Shown piece by piece: positions 35,301-48,160 of a DNA stretch of 64,000 nt (its first letter is position 1; every line of letters begins with the position of its first letter). The stretch lies in contig NC_092568.1 of the NCBI RefSeq assembly GCF_037975245.1, positions 23,791,501 to 23,855,500 of the forward strand, given 5' to 3'. Under the pieces are notes generated by a model. It was not told the origin of the DNA. It ran no database searches and saw only the letters and a program-made list of their open reading frames with translations. The DNA is from Apostichopus japonicus (taxonomy: Eukaryota > Echinodermata > Holothuroidea > Aspidochirotida > Stichopodidae). Both the position numbers and the translations under genes were made by a program.

Positions 35301-38300
35301 CAATTCCTCACCACCATTACACTACAATATTTGCAACTATCTATTGTATTTGGTGGCATAAACAGGGAGGCGCACATGAGGAATAAACGATTAATTAGGG
35401 TAAACTTACTAACAGGACCGCCAATTACAAATTGAACAAGATGAAATGTTTCACCAATTTCATGGAAAGGCATAAGATGCTCACTGGCATACTTTGATTC
35501 TGTATACAGAACCCCACACTAACCTTATGGAGGAAACAGGCAAGTTTACATGCAAAGAACGTCAAATGATCTCGTTTCTTGGATGCCTCCATTTTGTCTT
35601 TGAACATTGTAGTGACTTTGGTGTATTTTTTCTGCCTCCTCTCCAGGTTGATCCTCTCAAGGGTCAGAGTGACGAGGTCTGGGATGGATTGCTCCACATC
35701 AGAGAGGACTTTTCTAGCAGCGTCGATGTTACCTGGAGGTGGGGGGAGGGGAAGGGAGAGGTTAAAATGGTCAGAGAATGAAGTTCATCTAGGAACAAGT
35801 TACAAAACTGTTTTGGTGTTTGTAGGACCATAAAGAGCATTACTTGAGGGTTTCCAGTAAAATGAATATTGTTTCTCATAGAATACTAAAAATACTAATG
35901 TCATTGTTGCATACAACATTGCTCAAAACGTAAACACTTAGTTGCAATTTGTTGCACATTAGGCATAGAACCTTGCTCTGCAAAACATCAGAAAATTAAT
36001 TCCTTGACTATCACACTTATGCTTATTATTGTTGTTAGTCTGCTACAAACGAAATCCTTACACATTTAGTTCTTCAGTGATGTATCATCAACAGCTATTC
36101 AGTTTCCTTATAAAGTTTAAAGAAATACTAGTGTGACCACACGACACTTTAGACAATTATCTTGATTCTAGTTAGCCTCAGCATGATTGGATTTGACCTG
36201 CCAGTGATGATGCCAATTTAAAATTATGTCAACAAGAATGTGCACTATTCACTCAAAGGTTAAACCATAGCCTTTGGCAAGCTAGCTGTGAATGATGATG
36301 TGTCCATACTTAATCTTTGCTGATAGATACAACGCTTAATCCTCTGTCATTTGCGGAACTGAACAACGTCTTAAAGGTGCCACCTTTCCAATTAAACAAA
36401 AGCAACAAGCCTTACATACAAGCAGTCTCGTAATAATGAAGTATTTTAAGCAACTGAAATCACTAATGTGAAAGCCATATCTTACAGTGTATTTTACATT
36501 AACACACAACACTCAAGAAATATCATGTATTGGCCTGTAAATCTGCGAATCCAACATCTATGCACCTTCTTTGCAGTAGAGTACATTCCATTTTAGAATT
36601 CAGAACATGAGTTTTATAAAACAATTAACATTACTTAGGAGCATCAGAGGAAAACCGAAAACACAGGGCTGCACCAGGATTTAGTTCTTTGTAGAAATAA
36701 CAGAAACTGTACCTTTGCTCTCTTCAAAGGCTGCCCATTTGAGATGTAGCATAGGTTTCTTGGGCAAGTGAATGGTACATGCTCTCTGGTATATTTCAGA
36801 GGCGGCCTCCGGGTCAGTGGTCTCCATATGTTTGGCATACTGGGATACATGAAAGGAAGGAAATTGAAAGTGAGAATCAACAGACAGGCTCTCAAAACTA
36901 TTCACATGGAGAAAGGAGAGGTGGGTTGTTTATAAATTGGGTCTTTAGAAATACTTTTCTTTTGAGGGGGTTGTAAGGAAGAATTCAAATATCTTGCCTG
37001 ACCCTGACACCACCCCTTTGCCCAACCTGCCTGGAGATAAAGCCCACAAATGGTTACCTTTAACCACATTTCTTCATACAGAGCACAGGCAACCAAACAT
37101 CTCTCAAACAAGACTATTGTTCTCTCCATGGAACCATTTTCAATTTCATAATCCAAGTACTCTTTCCAGTTTTTGATCTGCCCTTTCTCTAAGGGTTTGG
37201 CATGAAAGTATGGACGTCTAATCTGAAAGAATAAAAAAAAAGCAGATTAGATTGTAAATAGGTGAAAGTAACCCATGGTGAATGATATGTGGGAGAGGGT
37301 TGCAGGTTAAGGTTTAATCGGAAGGGTTGCAGGAGATGGCTTCATCATTTGCTAACACTTGTATCTTCTTTCCAATGAACTACAAAATCTAGAAATCAAT
37401 ATAATAAAAATATTTTGAAAGGCACAGGACTTGATTTCAGCTGCTCTATGGAAACAGGCAGTCCTTCCAAGGACAAGAGAAGACAAACGTTAAGTTCCTG
37501 GCACCAATCAAGGAAACATTACACACTAACAATGTAAGGGATACAAAACTTAAGATATATAAAAACACTGTGAAGTAACTTTACCTGTTCTTCAAATTTC
37601 AAACGCTTGTTCAGCTCTTCTTCTGTTTTCGTAAATATCTCTTCTCTGACTCTGGTAGCCAGCTCCTTAATGGCTTCTAATTCTTTTTCATCAGACTACA
37701 CAAAATAAGAAAGAGAAATCCCCCATCAAAAATCTTGTATTTCTTGAAAACGAATGACAGAATCTGAACCTTGAGCACATCTCCAATAAGAGATTTTTTG
37801 CAGGAGGACAAATTTGAGTGCTAGTCATGATTGTATAGCTATTCCAATGTTTAAAATTCAGGCTCAAAATACGCTCTCTGGAAATGCTAACTTTAAGGCT
37901 AAATTAATTATGACGTCAGCACCTCAGTATAGGCCTAAATGTCTGTGTTAATCCATAGTGTTGTAAAGTTTAACTTTTATCATAAAATGTTCTTTAAACT
38001 TCATATGAACAACAGAGCACCCTTGCTAACATTTTGGGAGATTTGCCACTGAATTATCATGTGTGCTTGTTTGATAGTGCAACGCTGTGTACGCAACTTA
38101 GCAAGGTCCTTTAAAGCTGAGAGACAAACCTTGATTTCTTCTTTTAAGCTTTAATCATTGATGATAGACACAAAAAACAAAAAAACATCCCAAGATGAGT
38201 TTCTTACCAACTCCTCCTTTTCTTTGTCATCTTCCCCAGGAGGTGCCAGATCAGTTCCCGGTGGAAGGTCCTCCTTCTCCTTCGAGTCCCCTTCCTCTAC

Positions 38301-41300
38301 CATCTCAACTTCCTCTCCAGGGGGACCATCCTCACCAGGAAGAGCCTCTATGCCTGGGATACCTTCTACCCCATTCTCTGTGCTCACGTCACCATTCTCT
38401 TTATTGGACACATACTCTGTCCTATGCTTCAGAAATTCATCCAACGAGAGTGTTTTTCTTGGTGAATGGCTTCGGATGAATTCTTTAAATCTGTTTGAAA
38501 AGAGGAAGAGAACAAATTGGGTGAGTGGCATGATATCAACTCTACAGCAAAACCAGTTGCAGATTAAGAATAGCAGATACCAGGTGGGTGCCAGGTTTAC
38601 ATATAACAATTTAGTAGTGATCTCTCCAACCGCTCAAAATAACTGTTATCAAATCATTGTCATGTCTTGTCTTTTTGGTTAACCTTGTGGTACCGTTGTC
38701 ATTAACAGCAGCTATTTGTAATTTAAAACTGTGTATCCAGTATCCACCGAGTTAATCTTAATTTCAGCATTCTCCAAACTCCAAAGACGTTTTATAATGC
38801 TTGTCATCTCACATCACAGAAACAAGTCTCAATTCTTGTCTGAGTGGCTTATCTTACAGTGCCCCTCTTCATTCAAAACTGCTGATCACATTTATTCCAA
38901 TACTGGACCAACCCTTGCTTACAACACTCTTCAAATTCAGCAATGGAGTGACCATACTTGACTGGACATGTTACCTTGTCGTAACTAATTAATTCAACAC
39001 AATTTTCTTTTTGCTTAAGTCAATATGCCTTGAACACTAATTCATAATTCCTGGACATTGGCAAACCAAGCTCCAAAAATTATATCTTTCAAAAGTTCAT
39101 TAATATTTCATAACTTTACTGTCTCCAAGGGCATTGAAGCTTGTAAATTGTAAAATTAAGTGGTAAGCTGTCATAAAACCCCACAAAACATGCAAAATGA
39201 TTGTTTCTTTCACCACACTGAGGCAAACAGCTTGAATTGTCACAGAAGTGTCCAGAAGTGTCCATAATAAAAATAATATACCTATACTACGGTTATCACT
39301 TGAGCCCCTTAGAAGTACTAATAAGAAAGTACTCACTTTATCATGTGAGTTGAGAGTTGCTGCGTTGGTATGTTTAACAACCTGTCGTAAATGTTTGTAA
39401 CTCTTGTGAAATGCTGGTGCTGCACTTCAAATTTGATGTAATATTCCCACAATTTGTCTGACCGAAAATCGAGACCACACACCTTGATGGCTCTCTCAAA
39501 CAATCTGTGGGATAGGAAAAAAAGGTTGAATCAAACGTTCAAATTATGTCAGACAGAATATATGACATACATTTTACAAGTAACTTGATCCTTTTGAAGT
39601 TTGAAAATTTTTTTGCTTTGGATACGTAAGGAGACCTAGCTGCTACAGCCTGCTAGCACAAGGTTTCAAACCAGTGACATGCATTGTTTTCTTAAAATGC
39701 AACGTACGAATGCAATGTACAAACAAACAGACATGTAGACGACAAAAACTTACCACATATTGCTAAACTGATATTAACAAATCACATGAGAGTATCTTTA
39801 CATAGAAAATTGACCACTCTGGACCCAAAACTTGTTGTTTTTGCCAAAATGGAAAGCTTTTATTAGAAGTCATGAAATGTGTTCAGGCAAAGATTTTCTT
39901 CACTTTTCAAGTTGCAGGATACAAAAGAATGCTGAACTCACTCTCTAATTTTTGCTTCTCTATTCTCATCTTTGAGCAGGTTCTGCATCTGGAAGGTGAT
40001 GTAATGAATCCAAAGATCAGAGCAGAGAGGTATGGCCTTCACACCTCTCTCATAAACCTGTATCCAGATAACAAAAAATAAATAAAACAAAACCGAATCA
40101 TACTACATCTAACGTCCTCCTACTTTTTGTGTCAAATGTTCCAAATCAAGAAGGAAGGTGTGCCTGCTGCCGAACCCAAAATCTGATTACTTTATCCCAT
40201 TTGTCGAGTCTTTTAGTTTCTACAGGAGTAGCTCCAATCTCATAGATCTGCTAAAATCAGTATACATATGTGCTTTGCTAGTTTCCATTGAACTGCTAAA
40301 AATCCAAACAAAGGCAAAACAATTTGAAGAGGGTGTGTAATCAGGTTATGAGGTTTCCAACAGGAGGCATTCCTTCCGCCACTCAAAAGGTTATGGTAGG
40401 GTATATGTCGATCTCAAATTCACAATGCACGAATATCAAGAATAATGGATGAGGGTACCACCTTTAAGCAGCGTCTTCATCCCATGCTCACTCCGCCCAT
40501 CCTAAGTAGCTTCCACCACATGCGCGAAAGACAAGCTCTTTCTCTTGTGACATTCCAAATCACTTAAAGAACAAATGTACGAATGGGGGAGCAAATGTTG
40601 ACAATGCCCGGAGCAAAAATTTGACCAAAACTCAAATATTTGATCATTGAATATAAAAACAAAATGTTGGTATGATATTAGCTGAAAGAGCTTTGCCATT
40701 TGGCTGGAAAGGGCGTATCATGTGGAGAAGTTTTGTTTTCTGAAAACAAGAGAAAACAACATAGAATTAGGTGAATACATTGCAAAGGATGAACTGAAAT
40801 GGCCAAAAGAAACACCACACAGAATTTCCAGATAATCCAAAGCCGTTAGCTTGAGTTTTACCTCATAGGCAAGAGCAGAGTTTCCATGCTTCCTTTCTGT
40901 CTCACCGTACTTCTTCCAGTATCCATAGCAATAGGGATAATGTTGAAAAAATTCATCAAATGCTTCCCTGTAAAATCCTATGATGTTCTGAGGAGAGAAG
41001 GAAGGGGAATTCTTCACCAAGATTGTATAACTTTAATGCTAAATGAATTCACATCAAGGTTTTTCCAAATATGAAATACAACATTACACACAGTTAAAAT
41101 CTGCAAATGACACAAAACTGTGATGTACTACATTGCTAATTTTGGAAGCAGGCCAACTGGTCGACAAAACATTGATTTGATTTCTCATTGATGATCAAGG
41201 TAAAGCATATAATATTTCTAGTGTTGTCTATTAGGACATTTTTTCATAGATGGATGAAAAAGACTTGTCTTTAAGATAGCAACTCTCAAAAGTTAGAATT

Positions 41301-42342
41301 CTAACTGACTTACATTATAACCAACATACAATATAGTTGAAACTTAAGTCTTTCTTTTGGCTTAGTTTTCAATTTCTATAACCTTTGTAATAGGTCTACA
41401 TGTGAATTGGCGACAACACAACTCAATCCCAAAGTTCTGGAATGTCACAAGGCACACCACAGACACATTCCACTTGTGGGTTCTAATCTACCTTCTGTTC
41501 TACGTATTGAAGGAGATATGTCCAGCCTGTAAAGTCTCCAGGATGGTTCCTCACAGCTTCCCAATATTTCTGTAACTCTGGAGGCTTCACAGGCTCCTTG
41601 GACTTATTTTCTTCACTTTCATCATCTGATGACTTATCTGAGCTGTCTTTCTCTTTATCAGCTGAAAGGACAAAAGAGCAAAAATACCAATTATTGCATT
41701 CTTGGATCCATGCTTCTTTTGACTGATGATACACAAGTTTATCAACTTTGTCAGTTTGATTTTAAGTTATGGAATCTTTCAACTGTGCTGCAAATGACAT
41801 ATTGGGGAGGGGGATGAGGTTTTGTGAAATAAATTTGCACATTTGAGGTCATGTGCAGCTTTCTTCTACTTCATAAGTAATAAATGAAGAGGTAATAGTA
41901 CTGTTGCTTGGAAGAATGACTGGTATGTTAGTAATATTAGTATACATGTTTCTTCTAGTCTAACTTCTAAGTCTAACTTCAGGGTAGGCCTAACTTACAA
42001 TGAGGTGGGTGAAAATATAATTAGCCTATAGACACGAAGTTGAGGTACTTTTCCGAAAACAAATTGACCACTTTACAAAGACTGGGCAGAAAAAGTCAAT
42101 TCCTGAATTAGCACTGTACCGCAACTCAGTGGAGGACAACGAGCATAGGTTAGCCAATGTTACTGTATCACCTGGGCTAAGCCTAGGCTATAGGCTATGT
42201 TAGGTCTAACACAAGTACAAGTACCAATCCGTTACAGTTACACGTTATAAGTTATAGCCTAGACACTGTAGACCTGAAATTTACCTTGCTTCTCTTCCTT
42301 TTCTGGACTAGATGGGTCTGCTTCACTTGGTATATCTGACAT
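32362..42342 (-). CDS. PRPF39: PRPF39 orthologue, complete, 15 coding exons
   Basis: Coding exons: 42285-42342, 41492-41661, 40862-40987, 39942-40057, 39337-39504, 38208-38490, 37585-37695, 37058-37222, 36713-36839, 35524-35732, 34770-34829, 34271-34452, 33709-33789, 32954-33134, 32362-32427. They total 2103 bp (700 residues plus TGA), keep frame at every junction and use GT-AG borders. Human PRPF39 is of similar length, about 670 residues. HAT (half-TPR) repeats run from about residue 55 to 600: [102 protein letters not shown]. Residues of about 230-307 form a Pro/Gly/acidic linker, and the C-terminus is Gln/Tyr-rich ([10 protein letters not shown]), as in vertebrates. The protein is a U1 snRNP-associated scaffold for 5' splice-site recognition in the nucleus. 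The ATG at 42342 lies in the context AACCATGTC. Confidence 0.96.
38208..38490 (-). CDS. PRPF39: PRPF39 exon 6, acidic Pro/Gly linker between HAT blocks
   Basis: The largest exon of the gene (283 bp, residues about 213-307). After [19 protein letters not shown] it becomes low-complexity, with GEDGPPGEE and [19 protein letters not shown]. The human protein has a shorter linker with GDDGPPGDD at the same place, so the linker is conserved in character but longer here. Confidence 0.9.
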
Positions 42343-42700
42343 GGTTATCTGCTAGTTAACTGTAAGAACAAATTTATATAGGTTTACATTAATTTTCTGA
42401 ACCGTTGAACTTCTGAATTTTCAATGAATGGCATTGTCCCATATGGCTGCTATGTGATGTTACTGACTAGGCCTTGTTGATCGTGTACACTGTATACTTT
42501 TAGATAAATGAACGCATTTTGCGCACACTTCAAATCAAATCTCCGCGTGTAGCTCACCTGACCAGAATCTAAGGCCAAGAAGGTGCCAAATAGGATAGAG
42601 CCGAGAAACATTGATTAACTGATTACTAGACGTTGGTTTTATAAATTGTATACTACATCAATACGTAAAAGTCAAGACACAAAGCTAACTACACAGTCAG
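42343..42700 (-). promoter_or_regulatory. PRPF39 5' UTR with a predicted non-coding exon, and promoter
   Basis: Seventeen bases before the ATG there is an acceptor TTGTTCTTACAG (exon border 42359). Upstream a donor GGTCAG/GTGAGC lies at 42558/42557, so a 198-bp intron probably separates a non-coding first exon (from 42558 upward) from the coding exon. No TATA box is seen. The transcription start is estimated near 42.6-42.8 kb. Confidence 0.55.
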
Positions 42701-45025
42701 TCGGATCGGAGGCGTCAGCTGACTTCATGAATTGTTTACAAATTTTAATACAGTCGACCGTACCTACTGTTTTAAGTTCGATTGGAGGTCAACATACAAC
42801 CTGCACTGGATAGTCAAAGCAAAGTTGAAAGATTGGAAGGGAATCATGCGTATAAATTAAGGCAGAAAAGATAACGGTAACATTGATCTATAATTAACAA
42901 CTTAGATTCGTACACGTAGACCAACAACAATTTGTCAGCAACTAATCGGACTAACTTAAGCCTACCCGCTGGAATAAGGCATCAACTTTGATGTTGCAGG
43001 CGTAGTACTGATACTGAGTAGTAATTACTAGTATGTCAGTATTCACTGTTGTTAGTACCTACTACCTTATTCTTAATTGTAGGCTAAGTTACAGCTACGT
43101 TTTTACAGGGAATGAGAATGTTAGATTTGGCAAGCCAGGTTTAGTAAATCCCAAATTTAGCATGCCATGCTCTTCCATGAGGACCAAGTCTCAACCCCTT
43201 CAGAACCCCAACACTTACATTAGATGCCCAATATGAAAATGCATGAAAGCTTGGAGTCGGACTCAGGCCTTGACGTTAGAAAGCAATACCTTGATCAGTC
43301 ATCTTTGACCAGCTCCAAAAATATAGGTAATGTGTTTGGAAGTCTGGAAAATAACATTATACCCACCTGATAGTATTTTGCATCCCACTTTGGTTTGCAC
43401 CCCATATTTTTCAGAGTGTCATTTTACATACCAGCCTTCTTTGTGTAGAGGCCTAGCATGATTAGGATTCAGACTTACAGGTTGCTTGCTTTTATCATAA
43501 TGACAGTTTAATCTCTTGAATTTGAATTGAACTAAGGTGTATTTCAAGAATTTTTATCCAAACTTGGCACAACAACAAATTTGACAAGCTAATCATCAAG
43601 TGCATGCAATACCTGGAAGTACCATTTCGGGGCTATCTGGGGTGTTTTTAACCCAAAATTGTCTACAATCAGATTCAGTCAAGGCGAGGCTTCACTTCAG
43701 TGCGTATATTGTCATGAATTTTTCTCATCAAGGGTTGGCAATTTCTTTCTTTTCGATAAGTGTTCAGAGAATAATGAGGCAGATGTGTCATGTGGTTTCC
43801 ATTTCTATCCCTAGCATCACCTTATCTGATAGTACCAAGATCCCTGCAGCTGGTTCTGACTAAATACTGAGACAGACCAACTTTCACATCTATACAGTGC
43901 AACATTCGTCAAAGGACTTGTTTTGAAATCAAGGAAAGAACAGATCAAGTAACTCATTTCCCATTTCCTGGCAAAATGCAATGGGCCTAGGCTTCTTTCA
44001 TTTAGATTGTTTATACATGTATATATTTCATTAGTTGCTCAAATTTGATGATAAATTTTAGCTTTCCTAATGCATGGTAAGGACATATTAACTCCACTTG
44101 CAAATGGTTTGCAGTAGACAATAGGGTACAGTCAGTATCATGTCCAAAAGGTCCATTTGGTTATAAATCCTGGTCACATGACTCATCTGCTGATCGAAGC
44201 AACTTCTCATCTCCACAAATGTATGTTACTTAACTTACTTCATAGTTTACTCCAAAAATTATTCAACAATATGAAGATGTAACATTTGTAAAAATTTAAC
44301 ATCTAATATGACCACATTCTTGTCACATCCTGCCTTATGTCACATAGAAGGCCAGACAGTAGCTTCAACTTTGCAGCATACTCTTTATATGACCTATTTA
44401 AAGATTAAGGAACAAATATGGCAATGGAAGTTTTCAAAGGCATACTTCTCCAGGCAATGCTGAGGCTCTTCAATTGTAGCTAACTGTAGAAGATCTAGAA
44501 TCCTCATGGTTCCATTTCATAAAAAAATCCTTCCTAGGTATACTTTGGGCCTCTTTATGACTTCTGAAGATTGTTTTTCCTTTACAGTGTTAGAATACAA
44601 TGAGCACCATTTGTAAGACAGAAACTTAAGATGTGATGACATTCCATAAAAAGTCATTCAATAGAATGGTTTAATCTGTACACTCTGGGATAGGAAAAAA
44701 GGGGGGAAAGATGTACTTAGTATGTTTCTTAAATTATTCCTTTTCCGCTCCTGTGCACTCGGCAGTACCCGCCAGTAACACTTAGCCACTGTTGCATTTG
44801 TCATAAAATTATATGTGTATAGCATATGTATATTTATACTTGAACTACTTAACCACAATATTGCAGTCACATGGTATTTTCAGGCATGTACCTTTTTGTG
44901 AACAATTTGTTGTTTGTAAGTTTTACATACAGGTATGAATAAACTGTTCTACATTACTACCAAATTACAAATGTAGCTTCCTTATAATTTTGTACCTTTC
45001 CAACTTTCATCTCTCTTTTCCACAG
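42701..45025. other. Intergenic region between divergent PRPF39 and TMEM179
   Basis: No gene recognised. An 87-codon plus ORF at 43600-43863 has no family features, and part of it resembles 29330-29365 in reverse orientation. The promoter of TMEM179, and perhaps a non-coding first exon, should lie here. Confidence 0.5.
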
Positions 45026-45121
45026 GGCCAGATTTCTGTGAGGAAGCAAGAACTTCCATTTGTGTTTCCTTTTGTTGTTGTTTTTTTAAGACCAGCTCAG
45101 TACCTATAATCATTGGTAACC

Positions 45122-47641
45122 ATGGGAATAGGTAACATTTTAGCATTATCTCAAGTGACTGGCTATGTACTGAGCACCATTCTGTTCTTCTTTATCATCT
45201 GGCCGATGTCGAACAACCTCCGTAGTTTCAACGGAAATTGCATTCTCTTTTCGTCGGGACAATATGATATCAAAGATCAAAAGTTTGAGGTGACAGACTG
45301 GGCATATGGAAGCTCTTGTGCCTTTGTTATTTTCCTCAGCCTGTTGATCGTGTTCATTTCAATATGGCAAACCATCAGAATCTCCATACATTTGGTGAAG
45401 AACACAGACAGGTACAGTAATAAGTATCATTGTTTCAATGTGTGTGTATTTTTGCATGTCTTTTGTGTGCATTGAAGAGCCTTGCCAATTACTCTTTGCT
45501 TATTGACTAGTGCAGGCTGTAAAATGAGTAGACCTACCTATACAATAATTCTTGGAAGATTTTCAGTACTGATATGTAAACTTCCAGAATAACAATAGAA
45601 AATTTGGACTTCAGGTAATCTTTCATTATCTTTTTTTTTGTTTTCTTTTTTTTTGCCATAATATTCACCTTTAAAGAATGTTTAATAGTTTATGTTATGT
45701 TGCATTTTTATGTAAGTATGTCAGGGATTCATGTTTATGAAAACCTTGATGGTGACATCATATTCTCTAGATGTTTGGGCCCAAGTGGTCAGTGTATACA
45801 TGTTTCTACCAATCTGATTTCTGATAGACAGTGTCCATGATATTCTCTATCTGCTTATGATCTTTAACAAGGTTAGTGAAAATGACTGACAAATTTTCTT
45901 GCACTTGGATATATAAATATTATATTTAGACTTACAGTTATTATTCTGTTTGCATTGATATATTGATGGTATAAATGTTCTCTTCTTTATCACCACAACA
46001 GCTCATTCCTTGGTGTTTTCTTCACTTGTATATCCAACTTAATCATCTTTCTCATGCTTCTGGGTACTGCACCATCTGTAACTGCTGGATTTAAGATTTG
46101 GTGTGATTCCTTAGAGGTCAAGCGGTCAATTACGTAAGTAGGTACCTCAAATGTATTAAATCCAAGTGACGGCCTGAAAAACTTTATGGTCTACTATTTC
46201 TTTTCAAGTTTGTGAAAGATTACGAAACCAGATCCTGAAATATTTACATATACTTTGAGAATCTGGAAGCTGGCATTGAGTTTGGTTGTCAATTTTACCA
46301 AACTTACTGAGGATAAGAAAAGATGTAATTTATCACACTTTAAGACAAGTTCCTTAACAATTTTTCAAGAAATCAACATTAAATCAGTATTAAATTGAAT
46401 TCTAATTTGATCTTCAACATTTTGTCTCTCCCAGACAGCTTTCAAAGTGTTCAGTAATAAAAGCAAGTTGAAGAATTTGAAATAAATTTTACTTTCAGTA
46501 TAATAGTTTAAATGAAATTTGACTCGCCTACTGTACATTGTTATGGGATTTTGTTACCTAACAAAACTTAATAAAAGCATCAAAATCCTGAAAACTGCAT
46601 TCAGGAATGTCATACTTAAAACTCTATATATTTATTTAAATATTAAAAATATGTAAAAATTTAAAATAAAATACTAGTGTGCTAGAATTTGGAAGTCAAC
46701 TAACAGTTGTTCTGTTATGTTTCATTTTAGATGTGCAAATGCTGCATTAGTGATACATTGGAAGGATACATCTTTACAACCAGAAGGATTCTACCTTCAA
46801 ATTGCTGTTGTAGAGGTAAGTCAAATATGTCAAATATGTGGAACTTCTGAACAATTTCAAAGACAACTTAAAGTAGTTTTTACTCCTTATAGGGGGCAAA
46901 AGAAATCTATGCAATGGATATGGCGCCGTGTTTATGTGTGTGTATGTGACACTGGTAGAGAAAGTGTGAAGGTAAAGCATTACAGTGCATATTTACAATA
47001 TCCTGCTACAGTACAGTCATTTTCTCTAACAATGCTAGTTTCATTATCGCAGCATGTAAGCTACAGATCAAGCATTGTTTCCTATCTCATGAATCGTAAC
47101 TTCAAGGTGAAATGGCTGTACAAGTTTTCAGTCACTTGATATCAACTTTAATGGTAAAGTTGCAACAATACTTTTGTGACAAAGTGGAAGAAAAAGTACC
47201 ACCCATGATGCTAGGAAAATTCAGGTTTGACTCGGGTTGAGCTCAGTGATTGGTTGAAACTGGTCCAATCTTGAATATGCAACAGATAACTTGCATTCAA
47301 TGTAATGTAGTTTTGAGAAAAGGGATTGGTACATTTCTTACACAATCAATTAATGGTCGCTGAACATGACCTTTTAATTGTTAATCAAACCTATGATTTA
47401 CGAACTATGTAATTACTAACTATGATAGGATCATGCCCAGGGAACTGCAGTTATCGCATTGGTGAAATTGAATTGTTTCTTTCTTCTCCAGTTCGGACTG
47501 TACGTGACGTTGCTAACCTGGTTCATAGAGAACATCTTCTCAGCGTACAAGTTGTTGAATTATCACCGACAGGAGCATGTGTTTCGTAGCTTGTCTCGTG
47601 AGCGTCAGCGTCTCCTTGGTGATTATGAGCCTGAGTTTTGA
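45122..47641 (+). CDS. TMEM179: TMEM179-family four-pass membrane protein, complete, four coding exons
   Basis: Coding exons 45122-45411, 46002-46133, 46731-46815 and 47492-47641 total 657 bp, 218 residues plus TGA, in frame with GT-AG borders. Four hydrophobic segments are visible: about residues 9-30 (TGYVLSTILFFFIIWPM), 64-84 (FVIFLSLLIVFISIW), 98-119 (LGVFFTCISNLIIFLMLLG) and 165-190 (VEFGLYVTLLTWFIENIF). Family marks include NGNCILFSSG, FKIWCDSL and LLNYHRQEHVFRSLSRERQRLL. These match the human TMEM179 pattern of RGRCLLF, FTMWCDTI and [21 protein letters not shown]. Human TMEM179 has about 233 residues. The role is unknown in any species I can name. The ATG context is AACCATGGG. An acceptor TTTCCACAG at 45018-45026 suggests an upstream non-coding exon. 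Which of the two vertebrate paralogues is closer is not settled; the C-terminus favours TMEM179 over TMEM179B. Confidence 0.9.
45412..47491 (+). other. TMEM179 introns
   Basis: Introns 45412-46001, 46134-46730 and 46816-47491 contain no recognised repeat or RNA gene. The 140-codon frame at 46717-47139 is exon 3 read through into its intron. Confidence 0.6.
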
Positions 47642-48154
47642 GGCTGGATCTGGTATTATTTACTATTTTGTCACTTTTTTTTCCTGTTTTCACATTTCCT
47701 GTTTCCTCACTGATGATACTATTTTCTTCACATCCATGGTTCTCTACTGGATGACAAATGCCTTAAATCACCATGGAAACTAAGCTTTATACTTTGTCAG
47801 ATATATGTGTAGCTATCTCTCCAAGTGAAAATTACATACAATATATTTTTAATCTCAAGAAATACTGTACGATGCACATGTCTAATTGCAGCTGTAAAGG
47901 TTTCATATCCCCTTTGGAATCCATATGCTGGTTAAGCTGTGTTTGTGTATGACACTTTGCACAGTGTTTGTAATGACGAACTGAATTATTGTGTTAGCGA
48001 TTGAAAGGATTAAGCCGCTAAAAAAAATTCCTTTCCCTTTAAAGTTTTAGTTTTGGTCAACAACTTGAAAAAAGATAAGAAAGATTGTCACATAGTTTGT
48101 AGTTTTGAATTTTGGTCCAATGATTATTTTGTTTTAATATGCACAAATGGCTGA

Positions 48155-48160
48155 AATAAA
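48155..48160 (+). terminator. Candidate polyadenylation signal for TMEM179
   Basis: AATAAA 514 bp after the TMEM179 stop codon. The next exact copy noted is at 51736. Confidence 0.45.

Noticed and set aside
38158-38682. 174-codon plus ORF rich in Ser/Pro
   Set aside because: It is the complement of the acidic Pro/Gly linker of PRPF39 exon 6.
43600-43863. 87-codon plus ORF in the PRPF39-TMEM179 gap as a small gene
   Set aside because: No recognisable domain or splice context, and part of it resembles another intergenic site, so a repeat is likelier.
46717-47139. 140-codon plus ORF as a separate gene
   Set aside because: It is TMEM179 exon 3 read in frame and continued into intron 3; the rest has no coding character.
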